This document shows positions 8,524 through 16,409 of a DNA stretch of 57,854 nucleotides, in pieces (the stretch's first letter is position 1; every line of letters begins with the position of its first letter). Under the pieces are notes generated by a model. It saw only the letters and a list, made by a program, of their open reading frames with translations. It was not told the DNA's origin and did no database searches. Made by a program: the position numbers and the translations under genes. Origin of the DNA: Flavobacterium sp. (GTDB taxonomy: Bacteria > Bacteroidota > Bacteroidia > Flavobacteriales > Flavobacteriaceae); contig NZ_JAHEBT010000057.1 of the NCBI RefSeq assembly GCF_024642105.1, positions 1 through 57,854 of the forward strand, in the 5' to 3' direction.

Positions 8524-9240
8524 ATGCAATTTTCTTATGTACTTATCGATGGATCCCAAGTCATTGAACCTACATTAGAATTGATAAAAATTCACGATGC
8601 TTTTTTGTGCGTGGCTATTTGTACCAATCGAACTGAGAGTATCAATAAAATATTAGAATTGAAACCCGATGTAGTCTTTATGAATATTAGCGATGAAAAT
8701 GTACCATCGCAAGAAGCTATACAGCTTTCTTTATTGAGTGAACTGCACGAATTTTTGGATGTTTTGCCCACTATCATTGTAGTAAGTACTTCTAAAGATC
8801 AGGCTTTTGATGCCTATCAACGGGGAGTATCTGGCTATTTATTGCATCCAATTGATGCGAATGAATTGCGCAAATGTTTGATGCGCTACCAAAAGACGCA
8901 TAACTCTTTATATGCGGATAAAATTTCGATTAAGTCGAATGGCGATTACCACTTTATTAAGACTAGTGATATTGTGTATTTGAAAGCAGACAACAATACT
9001 ACCGATTTCTATTTGCAATCCGGAAAGGTGATTACCGCTTTCAAAACCTTGAAACATTTTGAGAAATTATTGCCGTTCTATTTTTTTAGAATTCATCATG
9101 GGTATGTAATTAATGTGGACTATGTGAGTCGGATTAACTTAGGGAAGAGTAAGTGTTATTTATTGAATAACGAGCTTGTCTTACCTTTTTCCAGAACCTA
9201 CAAAGACAATATTGCGACTATTATCATACGAATTTCGTAA
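8524..9240 (+). CDS. LytTR-family DNA-binding regulator with a degenerate receiver domain
   Basis: 238-residue protein. Residues 1-120 have the receiver fold pattern (QFSYVLIDGSQV, KPDVVFMNISDENV, PTIIVVSTS, GVSGYLLHPID), but the phosphoacceptor position is N54, not Asp, and only one of the usual acidic pair (D9) is present. Residues about 140-238 are a LytTR DNA-binding domain (YHFIKTSDIVYLKADNNTT, FFRIHHGYVINVDYVSRI). ATG 8524 is preferred to an in-frame TTG at 8512. It probably acts without phosphorylation or responds to another signal. It lies between two other signalling genes and shares a divergent promoter region with the LuxR-type regulator. Confidence 0.85.
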   Translation: MQFSYVLIDGSQVIEPTLELIKIHDAFLCVAICTNRTESINKILELKPDVVFMNISDENVPSQEAIQLSLLSELHEFLDVLPTIIVVSTSKDQAFDAYQRGVSGYLLHPIDANELRKCLMRYQKTHNSLYADKISIKSNGDYHFIKTSDIVYLKADNNTTDFYLQSGKVITAFKTLKHFEKLLPFYFFRIHHGYVINVDYVSRINLGKSKCYLLNNELVLPFSRTYKDNIATIIIRIS

Positions 9241-9519
9241 CACTGTTTTTGTCACTTACTCGCAAAAGCAGTTGACTTACTATACCTGCTTTGTCATTGA
9301 CTAATCAAGGCCTTTTTGGGTGTGATTTGCTATTTCTCCTTGCTACATTTGGCTTATCCAATCAATGGAATTAAAGCTTTAATGGTTGTTTTTAGTGTAG
9401 GGTAAAGATGCTAAAAATGACTCTGAGAAAGACCACCCTTCTTTTCAGAACAATCAATTGAACCGCTGCGCTCAGAAGGCATGGCTAGGATATTATTTCT
9501 AATCCTTAAATGATTTATT

Positions 9520-9708
9520 ATGAAAACCCCAGTTGTATCAAAATTTGTTTTGTTGTTTGTTTTTAGTATTGTTCTTCAATCGTGTACCGCAGATGCCTTG
9601 CCAGGAGACCCGGCAGCTAGCCCTGATAAGACGGTGGTTAAGCCAACGAATGTGAGTGCGGATCTTAATGCTGATGGAGAGCCAATTATACCTAAAACTA
9701 AAGGTTAA
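9520..9708 (+). CDS. Small putative lipoprotein
   Basis: 62-residue protein with a positively charged N-terminus, a hydrophobic segment (FVLLFVFSIVLQ) and the lipobox LQSC, so Cys22 would be acylated after signal peptidase II cleavage. The mature part is about 40 residues, rich in Pro, Ala, Asp and Thr, and looks unstructured. It lies between the LytTR regulator and the histidine kinase and ends 11 bp before a strong terminator. Function is unknown; proximity to the kinase suggests, but does not show, a role in the same signalling system. Confidence 0.7.
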   Translation: MKTPVVSKFVLLFVFSIVLQSCTADALPGDPAASPDKTVVKPTNVSADLNADGEPIIPKTKG

Positions 9709-9719
9709 TTAGAATATTC

Positions 9720-9746
9720 AAGACCATGTTTTCATGGTCTTTTTTT
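9720..9746 (+). terminator. Rho-independent terminator after the small lipoprotein gene
   Basis: AGACCATG (9721-9728), loop TTTT, CATGGTCT (9733-9740), followed by T's. A perfect 8-bp stem 12 bp after the stop codon. Confidence 0.85.
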
Positions 9747-9768
9747 GTTATTTTTGGATAAAAATATT

Positions 9769-11751
9769 TTGAACAAATTAGTAGTTTTTTTATTTCTTAT
9801 TTTATTAGTTACGATTTCTTGTTCCAGAAATAAGAACTATGATTTTTTATTTATTCAATCTCAAAAATACATCCAATTCAATTCTGATCAAAAAAGGAAG
9901 TGTTTAGATTCTTTAGAGTTAATTTCAAAGTCTCTTCCCAACGATATTATAACTCGTCATTTCTTATTTGATTTGGCAGCAGAATACTATTTTTTAAACC
10001 AACTTCAAAAATCATTTAAAGTTAGTAAAAGAGTATTTCAATTATCATCAGATGTTAAAGACAGTTTAGGAATAGCTAAGTCTTTATATTATATGGGGGA
10101 TTGTTATGAAATTACTCAAAAAGATAGTGCTTATTTTTATTATCAAAAAGCAGAAAAACTATATCGTTGGCTAGGTAATAAAGAAAGAATAGGTAGGATG
10201 TTGTTTAATAAGGGGTATTTGTTATTTTATGATGGAAATTATTTAGAGAGCGAGATTTTAGTTTCTAAAGCTTTACAATTATTAAAAAAAAGTGATGATA
10301 TTAAATTAAAATTTACGTGTTATAATTTAATAGGTACCAATTTTGAAAAATTAGAAGAATTTAGAGAGTCATTAAAATACTATTTATTAGCAAAAGAACT
10401 TCTAAATGATTTAACAGAACATAATAATGATTTTGATCAAAAGAATAGTTATAAAATTACTCTATCTGTAAACATTGCAAATATTTATGAAAAGCGGTTA
10501 CAATATTCAAAAGCAGAAAAAGAATTAGAATCCATTTTGACAACGGACTTAAAGGAAAAATGGCCCAAAGACTACTCAACTGTTATAGGCAATTTAGGGT
10601 ATGTTAAAACCAAATTAGGTAATTTGAAAGATGGTGAAGCTTTGATGAAAGAGGCTTTAGTTCTTTCTAGAAAAAGTGGAATTAAATCTAGTATTGTTTA
10701 TAAGTTACACAATTTAGGTAAGTATTATATTGATACCAAAGATACTCTCCAAGCTATTCTTTATTTAAAAGAATCTCTTCAGTTAGCTGAAAAATTGAAA
10801 TCTACTGATGATGTCAAAATTAATTTGCAGCTGCTTTCTACAATAGATAAAACAAATACATCCTATTATGATAAAAGATATATTACTGTAAGTGATAGTC
10901 TCACTAAAGTGCAACGCAAAAATAGAAACAAATACGCGCGTATTGAATACGAGACATCGGTTGTGGAAGATGCTAATAAAGAATTGAGTAGCCGGAATTT
11001 GTATTTGATTGTTGGGGTAGTGGTATTGGCAGGTGCTTTGGGAATTCGTTATGTGTTGGGACAGCGCAAAGAATTGGCGTATCGAAAACAATTGCAGGCG
11101 GCAGAGTTGGAGTTGTTTGATTTGATGCGTTCTTCTCAAATTGCTTTGAATAGAGCTAAGGAAGAGGAGCAGAATCGGATTTCGAGGGAATTACACGATA
11201 ATGTGATGAATAAAATTTATGGCGCCCGATTACAGTTGGGGATGTACAATACGATGACAAGTCTTGAGGCTGAAGAAAAACGATCCAAACAAATTGATAA
11301 TCTTCAATTAATTGAACAGGATATTCGATCTATCGCTCATGATTTATATTCGGATATGGTTTCTCATTTTGATTTTTCCGAATTATTGGCCAGTTGTGTA
11401 CAACAAGCTAATGCTACTACTGAATTTCATTTAGACTGTGATGAGCGTATTGATTGGGAATCTATTTCGGGCTTGGTTAAAATAACTATTTATCGAATTG
11501 TTCAAGAAGCCTTATCTAATGTGGCTAAATATGCTGATGCTTCGCAATGTTTTGTAACGATTACTCAACTAGATGCTACCTCCTTACGTTTGACGGTTAT
11601 CGATAACGGAAAAGGGTTTGATATGAGTCAAACTACAAAAGGAATAGGTCTTAAGAACATGAGTACTCGAGCTCGTGCGGTTAAAGCTGAGTTGAATATT
11701 TATAGTTTGCCAGAGCAAGGAACTACTATTCAGTGTAGATTTGAGGTTTAA
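9769..11751 (+). CDS. TPR-containing sensor histidine kinase (HisKA_3 type)
   Basis: Membrane-anchored kinase that would phosphorylate a LuxR/NarL-type regulator. In the 660-residue protein an N-terminal signal segment ends in ISCSRN (possible lipobox). TPR-like helical repeats fill about 30-370, a transmembrane helix lies near 411-431, and the dimerisation/phosphoacceptor box ISRELHDNVMNKIYG has H476. The HATPase_c domain shows N-box VQEALSNVAKYA and G-boxes DNGKGFD and GIGLKNM. No ATG precedes the signal segment: TTG 9769 is the best start, because the alternative TTG at 9745 falls inside the T-run of the preceding terminator. The response regulator at 7720-8391 is the probable partner. Convergent with the UmuD-like gene. 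Confidence 0.85.
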   Translation: MNKLVVFLFLILLVTISCSRNKNYDFLFIQSQKYIQFNSDQKRKCLDSLELISKSLPNDIITRHFLFDLAAEYYFLNQLQKSFKVSKRVFQLSSDVKDSLGIAKSLYYMGDCYEITQKDSAYFYYQKAEKLYRWLGNKERIGRMLFNKGYLLFYDGNYLESEILVSKALQLLKKSDDIKLKFTCYNLIGTNFEKLEEFRESLKYYLLAKELLNDLTEHNNDFDQKNSYKITLSVNIANIYEKRLQYSKAEKELESILTTDLKEKWPKDYSTVIGNLGYVKTKLGNLKDGEALMKEALVLSRKSGIKSSIVYKLHNLGKYYIDTKDTLQAILYLKESLQLAEKLKSTDDVKINLQLLSTIDKTNTSYYDKRYITVSDSLTKVQRKNRNKYARIEYETSVVEDANKELSSRNLYLIVGVVVLAGALGIRYVLGQRKELAYRKQLQAAELELFDLMRSSQIALNRAKEEEQNRISRELHDNVMNKIYGARLQLGMYNTMTSLEAEEKRSKQIDNLQLIEQDIRSIAHDLYSDMVSHFDFSELLASCVQQANATTEFHLDCDERIDWESISGLVKITIYRIVQEALSNVAKYADASQCFVTITQLDATSLRLTVIDNGKGFDMSQTTKGIGLKNMSTRARAVKAELNIYSLPEQGTTIQCRFEV

Positions 11752-11796
11752 TTTAATAAAACGTGTTGATTGACTAATTGTCAATACTTATACATC

Positions 11797-12249
11797 TTAT
11801 ATTTTTTTTATTGAGGCTATAAGGATACCCCAAATGATAAATTCGTTATCCTGCGTTACCTTGATGGGTTCAAAATCGTCATTCTCTGTAATCAACCAAA
11901 TTACATTTTGTTCTATTTTGACGCGCTTAGCAGTAAATTTACCATCAATATAACATAGAGCAGTTTTATCATTTTCGGGTTCTAAACTTCTATCGATAAT
12001 CAGCAAATCTCCATTATAAACACCCATGTTTTTCATCGAGTTATCCTTTACTTTTGCATAGATTGTAGCCTCTTTGTTCTTTATTAATTCATTAACAATA
12101 TCAATTTTTACCCCAACAAAATTATCAGCAAGTCCAGGAAAGACTGGCCCTGGTATTCCATCAATAAAAGGAAGTTCCAAAGTTGTTGAATAATCAGGGG
12201 TATAGAATTCTAAGGTTGGATTACTATATAAACGTCTCAATTTTGTCAT
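11797..12249 (-). CDS. UmuD-like S24 peptidase (LexA/UmuD family), without an adjacent umuC
   Basis: 150-residue protein of the S24 self-cleaving family. Nucleophile S71 in KVKDNSMKNMGVYNGD and general base K108 in DGKFTAKRV have the family spacing. The N-terminal arm contains GPVFPG; the usual Ala-Gly or Cys-Gly cleavage dipeptide is not obvious. UmuD normally partners UmuC (polymerase V), but nothing polymerase-like lies on either side: the next gene downstream is the kinase's 3' end and upstream is the integrated element's left repeat 50 bp away. It could be a remnant of a umuDC operon or a stand-alone SOS-type regulator. Confidence 0.75.
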   Translation of the reverse strand: MTKLRRLYSNPTLEFYTPDYSTTLELPFIDGIPGPVFPGLADNFVGVKIDIVNELIKNKEATIYAKVKDNSMKNMGVYNGDLLIIDRSLEPENDKTALCYIDGKFTAKRVKIEQNVIWLITENDDFEPIKVTQDNEFIIWGILIASIKKI

Positions 12250-12298
12250 TATACAAATATAAAAATAAAAAATTTAATAAATTGTTGTCAATAGTTAT

Positions 12299-12373
12299 AA
12301 AGAAAAAACCCACTAAATTGTTGAATTTAGTGGGTTTTAGAGCCTTTTGCTTTTCAGCCAGCGGAGAAAGAGG
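12299..12373. repeat. Left attachment-site repeat of the integrated element (75 bp, perfect direct repeat)
   Basis: Identical over 75 bp to 41089-41163; similarity stops abruptly on both sides. The first part is a hairpin (AAACCCACTAAATT, loop GTTG, AATTTAGTGGGTTT) that would act as a terminator. The second part, read on the minus strand, is CCTCTTTCTCCGCTGG, reminiscent of a tRNA 3' end, but no intact tRNA was found. The integrase is next to the other copy. Confidence 0.88.
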
Positions 12374-12430
12374 GATTCATTTACTACAAAAGTTATCAAT
12401 AAAATCAATACCTTACAAAGTATATTATTT

Positions 12431-12454
12431 AAGTGACACCTCGACTGACTCCTC
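12431..12454. repeat. Candidate integrase arm-type sites, left end
   Basis: AAGTGACACCTCG at 12431-12443 is immediately followed by TGACTCCTC (12446-12454). The same two words occur near the right end: the first inverted (CGAGGTGTCACTT, 41001-41013) and the second direct (TGACTCCTCG, 41031-41040). Location just inside both 75-bp repeats suggests recombinase arm sites. Confidence 0.5.
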
Positions 12455-12594
12455 TTTTATAGGGCTACTATTATTCTAAATTCAAAGTAGTCAAATATAA
12501 GAATTTGTATTTACATATTAAAATAGTAAGACCAAAAAATGAACTGATTTTAGGTATTTTCTACTACTTATGCCGACTAAAATTTGGCTCACTT

Positions 12595-12798
12595 TTATCC
12601 AATAATCAAGTGGTCTAGTTGTTCATATTTTATACCTGAATAGGTACAAAACTCATCTATCGTCAAGAACTCATTATCGAGCTTGTTGAGGTCTCTTTTA
12701 ATTTTTTGCATTAATCTGGTGCTTTGTCGGTAACTCTTGCCTGTAATGCGCTGTATGTCCTTTGGGTAGATGCATACTCTTTTAATGGCTGTTTTCAT
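12595..12798 (-). CDS. Small conserved protein, possible helix-turn-helix
   Basis: 67 residues, basic N-terminal half (VCIYPKDIQRITGKSYRQS), then TIDEFCTYSGIKYEQLDHLI. Two short helical segments of this kind suggest a small DNA-binding or excisionase-like protein. It is the first gene inside the left end of the element, next to the putative arm sites, a position often held by accessory recombination factors. The pattern resembles small proteins I have seen next to Bacteroidota mobile cassettes, but I cannot assign a named family. Start ATG 12798. Confidence 0.6.
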   Translation of the reverse strand: MKTAIKRVCIYPKDIQRITGKSYRQSTRLMQKIKRDLNKLDNEFLTIDEFCTYSGIKYEQLDHLIIG

Positions 12799-13087
12799 AC
12801 TTTATCTATGCTTTTGATTGGGGGTTGACTGGCTTGTTCCTACGCTTATTTTGGAACTAAATTTAAGCACTATTTTGCTAATTCTATATTGGGTACCCTA
12901 AATTATTTTAAATGTCATTTGTTGTTTTATTTGTCAATTATGTCATTATAAGTCAAATGGTAGTATTACTTATTTTAAATAATAAGTTTAAGTATCATAT
13001 TTGCTCAAAATCAATCAAAATGCTGCAGTAAAAAAAGATTGGTACGAGTATCAAAAATTAATTATTAATCAAAGATTTGGGGTAATT

Positions 13088-13843
13088 ATGGCAAGACAAA
13101 AAGGCATAATTAAATTAAAAGGGACTATTGGGGATATTACCTTTTATAAAACTAAGGATGGGCATTTGGCACGCGAGAAAGGCGGTATTGAAGGCAACAG
13201 AATTGCGAGTGATCCTGCGTTTCAGCGCACCCGAGAGAACGGTTCGGAATTTGGGAGAGCAGGCAAAGCAGGGAAAACCTTACGTACTGCTTTACGAACT
13301 TTACTCTTGAACTCTGCCGATGGTAGAATGGTGAGCCGATTGACGCAGTCGATGATCAAAGTGATTCAGGCGGATCAAACCAACGAAAGAGGGCTACGCA
13401 ATGTCATTGACGGCGAGGCCGAACTCTTATTGGGATTTGAGTTCAATATCGGGGGGAAACTAGGCACTACTTTGTTTGCTCCTTATACGGGAACAATCGA
13501 CAGAGTAGCTGGTGCAATCAAGCTGGATATGGCTTCTTTCATTCCATTGAATATGATTGCAGCACCAGGAGGGACTACGCATTTTAAAATTGTATCTGCG
13601 GGGGCGGAGGTCGATTTTGAGGCGGAAACTTTTGTGAGCAGCAGTTCGGAGACGGCAATCCTTGCTTGGGATACCACTGCTACGGCGGTGATCAACCATG
13701 TCAATTCGGTGACTCCTAACAGCACTAAACCGTTGTTTTTGGCTTTAGGAGTTGAATTTTACCAAGAGGTAAATGGTGCGATGTACCCACTTAAAAATGG
13801 GGCATTTAACCCGCTATCGTTAGTTCAAGTGAGTGGACTATAG
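13088..13843 (+). CDS. DUF6266-like protein
   Basis: 251-residue protein from ATG 13088; an upstream in-frame TTG start at 13001 is not convincing. The N-terminus (MARQKGIIKLKGTIGDITFY, then HLAREKGG and FQRTRENGSEFGRAGKAGK) is the conserved block of DUF6266, a Bacteroidota family of unknown function. The C-terminal two thirds are predicted beta-rich (FKIVSAGAEVDFEAETF, KPLFLALGVEFYQEVNG). No signal peptide. It is the first gene of a tight cluster: the next gene starts at the base after its stop codon. The group may be phage-derived, but no classical structural gene is beside it. The DUF number is from memory. Confidence 0.75.
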   Translation: MARQKGIIKLKGTIGDITFYKTKDGHLAREKGGIEGNRIASDPAFQRTRENGSEFGRAGKAGKTLRTALRTLLLNSADGRMVSRLTQSMIKVIQADQTNERGLRNVIDGEAELLLGFEFNIGGKLGTTLFAPYTGTIDRVAGAIKLDMASFIPLNMIAAPGGTTHFKIVSAGAEVDFEAETFVSSSSETAILAWDTTATAVINHVNSVTPNSTKPLFLALGVEFYQEVNGAMYPLKNGAFNPLSLVQVSGL

Positions 13844-14239
13844 ATGGTTTTAGTGTTAACAAGAACCTATTTCCCTTCGGGAACCAACGGTACACTCGCT
13901 ATGGAGGGGCGGTTCATTTGTAATACCATTGAACTCCCTTGGAAAGACAACAAGAAAAGGGTGTCGTGTATTCCAGAAGGGAAATACTTGTTACGCAAGC
14001 GGTATGCTCCTAAATTTCGCTGGCATTTGGAAATTGTGGGAGTGAGGAACAGAACTTTTATTTTGTTTCACCCCGCCAATAATGCTTTGCGGGAATTGAA
14101 CGGCTGTATCGCTCCCGTAACGACTCTTTCGGGACCAGGTAGGGGATTTTTGTCCCAACAGGCTTTTGTCTCCTTAAAAAAGTTGGTATACCCACATTTG
14201 GATGCCAAAGAGCGTGTGGCATTGATTGTACAATCTTAA
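13844..14239 (+). CDS. DUF5675-family protein
   Basis: 131-residue protein with the DUF5675 pattern: LTRTYFPSGTNGTLAMEG, CNTIELPW, RVSCIPEGKYLLRKRYAPKF, ILFHPANNALRELNGCIAP. The conserved His, Asn, Gly and Cys around FHPANNA...GCIAP look like a catalytic or metal site; the family is known from phages and mobile islands, but its activity is not established to my knowledge. Its ATG directly abuts the stop codon of the DUF6266-like gene, so translational coupling is likely. Followed after 12 bp by two small membrane proteins, reminiscent of a lysis or colicin-like cassette, which is inference only. Confidence 0.78.
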   Translation: MVLVLTRTYFPSGTNGTLAMEGRFICNTIELPWKDNKKRVSCIPEGKYLLRKRYAPKFRWHLEIVGVRNRTFILFHPANNALRELNGCIAPVTTLSGPGRGFLSQQAFVSLKKLVYPHLDAKERVALIVQS

Positions 14240-14251
14240 AAATTACATCAG

Positions 14252-14476
14252 ATGAATCTCATTCAACGAGCGAAAGCTCCGACACCAAAATTTTTCAAAG
14301 TACTTCGCACTATAGGATTGGGATTAGCGGCTGTAGGTGGCACTATTTTGGCCACACCCATTGCGCTACCAGTCGTAATCACTTCGATAGGAGGCTATCT
14401 GGCTGTTGCAGGCAGTGTGGTCTCGGCGGTCAGTCAGGTCACGACCTTAAACGAAGCCGAGCATGAATCACACTAA
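14252..14476 (+). CDS. Small hydrophobic protein
   Basis: 74 residues. A basic N-terminus (IQRAKAPTPKFFKVLR) precedes two hydrophobic stretches (IGLGLAAVGGTILATPIALP and VVITSIGGYLAVAGSVVSAV), glycine- and alanine-rich, then a short polar tail NEAEHESH. It probably spans the membrane once or twice. The pattern recalls phage holins, but that is a resemblance only. It overlaps the next small gene by 14 bp, so the two are translated together. Confidence 0.65.
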   Translation: MNLIQRAKAPTPKFFKVLRTIGLGLAAVGGTILATPIALPVVITSIGGYLAVAGSVVSAVSQVTTLNEAEHESH

Positions 14477-14639
14477 TTTGACCTTGAGAGGTACGGCGGG
14501 CGGCACTTTTTTGAGTGTTTTGCCCAACCTCAGCTCGGAAGACGTCTTCAAGACGGTGATTTTAGCTGCTATTGGTGCTATTGTGAGTTTTTTACTTTCG
14601 TTAGTGCTTAAACTATTTATTAAGAAGTCGGATTCCTAG
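14463..14639 (+). CDS. Very small membrane protein
   Basis: 58-residue ORF starting at ATG 14463 inside the end of the preceding gene. Sequence MNHTNLTLRGTAGGTFLSVL then PNLSSEDVFK and a strong hydrophobic helix (TVILAAIGAIVSFLLSLVLK) ending LFIKKSDS. One membrane helix with a basic tail. The overlap, coding-like codon use and position at the end of a four-gene cluster argue that it is real. Function unknown; a holin or small-toxin-like role is possible. Confidence 0.6.
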   Translation: MNHTNLTLRGTAGGTFLSVLPNLSSEDVFKTVILAAIGAIVSFLLSLVLKLFIKKSDS

Positions 14640-14708
14640 TTTGACCCTTGTTGTGGTGACCTTTGGGTCAAACGAATTAAAGCCAAGTCGTGAGATTTGG
14701 CTTTTTTA
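14639..14708 (+). terminator. Two hairpins ending the DUF6266/DUF5675 cluster
   Basis: First hairpin: GTTTGACCC (14639-14647) pairs with GGGTCAAAC (14665-14673). Second: GCCAAGTC (14682-14689), loop, GATTTGGC (14694-14701), followed by TTTTTT. The second is a good rho-independent terminator. Confidence 0.7.
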
Positions 14709-15470
14709 TTATCTGCTTTTGAAAAGAAAAAAGAGAAAAAAAGAAAGCACACGTGATAGCGGAAAGGACGAACGGAAATGGAGGGAGGCACGACCGACTG
14801 GAAGTGAGGACTGGACGCTAGTTTAGCTGCCTTTTTTTCTTTTTCTTTTCAAAGAACATGATACTTTCACTACTAAACAAGTGGGGCAATAAACACCCCC
14901 AAGCACCGCAGAAAAGGAACTGTAGCGGTAGCGAAAGTTGCTTTTTCGAGGAGCGCCGTGGCGGGGTTGCGGCAATCGAACAGCCACCGCAGGATGAGAG
15001 CGGAGCGGAGTATACGCAGTGGATCATAATGATGCGAGCGTAACACGGCGGGGAAATAATAGAACATAGCCTTTGGCGTACCTTGATTTAGGCGAAGTGC
15101 TAACGGCGCCGACCCCGATGGCTGAGCGAAGGAGCAACCGCCCAAACTATAAGGGGCTGCAGACAGCCTACGGCTGATATAAAGCGGAAGGTAGCTTGCG
15201 GACTGTAGCTGAATGAAGCGGTAGGGTGGATGTGGTAGCCCCGACGAACGGAAGGTAGGGAGCGTGTGAAGATGAGGAAGTGTGCCACAAAAAAAACAGT
15301 GGCTTGCTCAAGCGACTGTTTTTTTTATGGTGGTGCACTGACTGCGGAATGGAGGGCGTACCCCGACTGGAGCAGCCGAACGGAACAAAGCCACCGACTG
15401 GAGAGAGACCGCTTGATTGCTTCGCCAGTTCGAGTAAAGCTCTCGAGTGCCCGTATTATTTAGGTATTAT
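14709..15470. other. GC-rich region without credible genes; candidate large structured RNA
   Basis: About 750 bp that differ sharply from the surroundings; for example 38 of 60 bases at 14941-15000 are G or C in an AT-rich window. ORFs here are short, overlap in many frames and have no protein-like features. Purine-rich 14716-14748 is nearly complementary to 14826-14854, giving a long stem enclosing a G/A-rich segment. Further stems include CAGCC/GGCTG around 15165-15177, and a strong hairpin with T-run lies at 15289-15327. Similar words recur: CGAACGGAA near 14769 and 15244, and GACTGGA near 14797, 15366 and 15393. Downstream of the small-gene cluster and upstream (3' side) of AbiE. Could be a non-coding RNA or a decayed insertion from a GC-rich source. 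Confidence 0.45.
15289..15327 (+). terminator. Strong hairpin with A/T-runs inside the GC-rich region
   Basis: An A-run and ACAGTGGCTT (15296-15305), loop GCTC, AAGCGACTGT (15310-15319) with one mismatch, then eight T's. Because A- and T-runs flank it, it could end transcription in either direction, for instance of a plus-strand RNA from the GC-rich region. Confidence 0.65.
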
Positions 15471-16409
15471 TTAGGTATTATTCTTTGGATAGAGAATGTT
15501 TTGTAATTTTTCTACTGCTTCTTTGTGTTTTTGAACAGGCATTTGTTCTAGATTTATCATTTTCCAACGAACCGATGGAAGATTGGCAATTACCTCCACA
15601 TTATCCATTTCTAATAGATTCCAATCAGGGGCTTTGTTTTTGAATGACAGAAGGAATTTCTTTTCATTTTCTGTCATATCCATATGGATTTGATGAATTA
15701 GGTTTTCTCTAGCTTCTTCCAGTTGTTCTAACGGAACCTCAACTTGGGCCATTTGCATGAACTCTGTGACATAAATTTCGCTTATGTCTTTACGATTTGG
15801 AGCTAATAGTTCAGCCATTGGCCTTTGGTGGCTTATCAGAAATATTAAGAATGTTTTACGAAGGTTTTCGGTTAATCCTTCATTTTCGAGAAGAAATTTT
15901 ACATCAAATAAATCTCTCGGATGTTGTCTGTCTAAAGCAGCACACAATTTTCCTGCATATAAGTCCGGAAGTGATGCTACTTGCATTTCGACATATCCGA
16001 ATTCTTTTTCTACCTCTTCACTCACTTCCATTCTTATTTCTGGAAAAACGGTACCTCTTATTACTGGTGATAACTCCACTTTGATACGCACTTCTCCTTG
16101 GCTTACAATGAGTCTTAATGCATCGCTTTGATCGTGTGCATTCTGTACTTTGCTATCTGGTATTATTTCAAGTATCAGTTTGCTGATGCGTGACAAAGCC
16201 GCTTTGATATTTATAAGCGCCGTTTCGCGATCATCCATTGGTATATATAATAAATCAATGTCGACCGAAAGGCGAGGTAATGCTCTAAAAAATAAATTGA
16301 TTGCTGTGCCTCCTTTAAGCGCAAAGCACTTCTCTGTATCCACTAAAGGTAAAACCCGGACTAAAAGTTGTACTTGTTTACTGTATCTATTATTTGCGTC
16401 TATAGCCAT
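15471..16409 (-). CDS. abiEii: AbiEii/AbiGii-type nucleotidyltransferase toxin
   Basis: Toxin of the type IV AbiE abortive-infection/toxin-antitoxin system; AbiEii proteins are DNA polymerase beta-like nucleotidyltransferases. The 312-residue protein shows the family active-site region FALKGGTAINLFFRALPRLS with GGTA at 33-36, then SVDIDLLY with D50 and D52. Further on are the conserved basic and acidic motifs (VRIKVELSPVIRGTVFPE; LPDLYAGKLCAALDRQHPRD). Its start overlaps the upstream antitoxin gene by 10 bp, the usual bicistronic order antitoxin then toxin. Part of the defence island in the integrated element. Confidence 0.88.
   Translation of the reverse strand: MAIDANNRYSKQVQLLVRVLPLVDTEKCFALKGGTAINLFFRALPRLSVDIDLLYIPMDDRETALINIKAALSRISKLILEIIPDSKVQNAHDQSDALRLIVSQGEVRIKVELSPVIRGTVFPEIRMEVSEEVEKEFGYVEMQVASLPDLYAGKLCAALDRQHPRDLFDVKFLLENEGLTENLRKTFLIFLISHQRPMAELLAPNRKDISEIYVTEFMQMAQVEVPLEQLEEARENLIHQIHMDMTENEKKFLLSFKNKAPDWNLLEMDNVEVIANLPSVRWKMINLEQMPVQKHKEAVEKLQNILYPKNNT

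Noticed and set aside
12340..12460. A tRNA-Ser gene at the left repeat (GAATCCCTCTTTCTCCG on the minus strand)
   Set aside because: No matching 5' acceptor strand, anticodon arm or D arm was found upstream; the right copy also lacks them.
14641..15470. Several overlapping ORFs of 60-90 codons in the GC-rich region
   Set aside because: They overlap in many frames on both strands, are compositionally odd and have no protein-like features.
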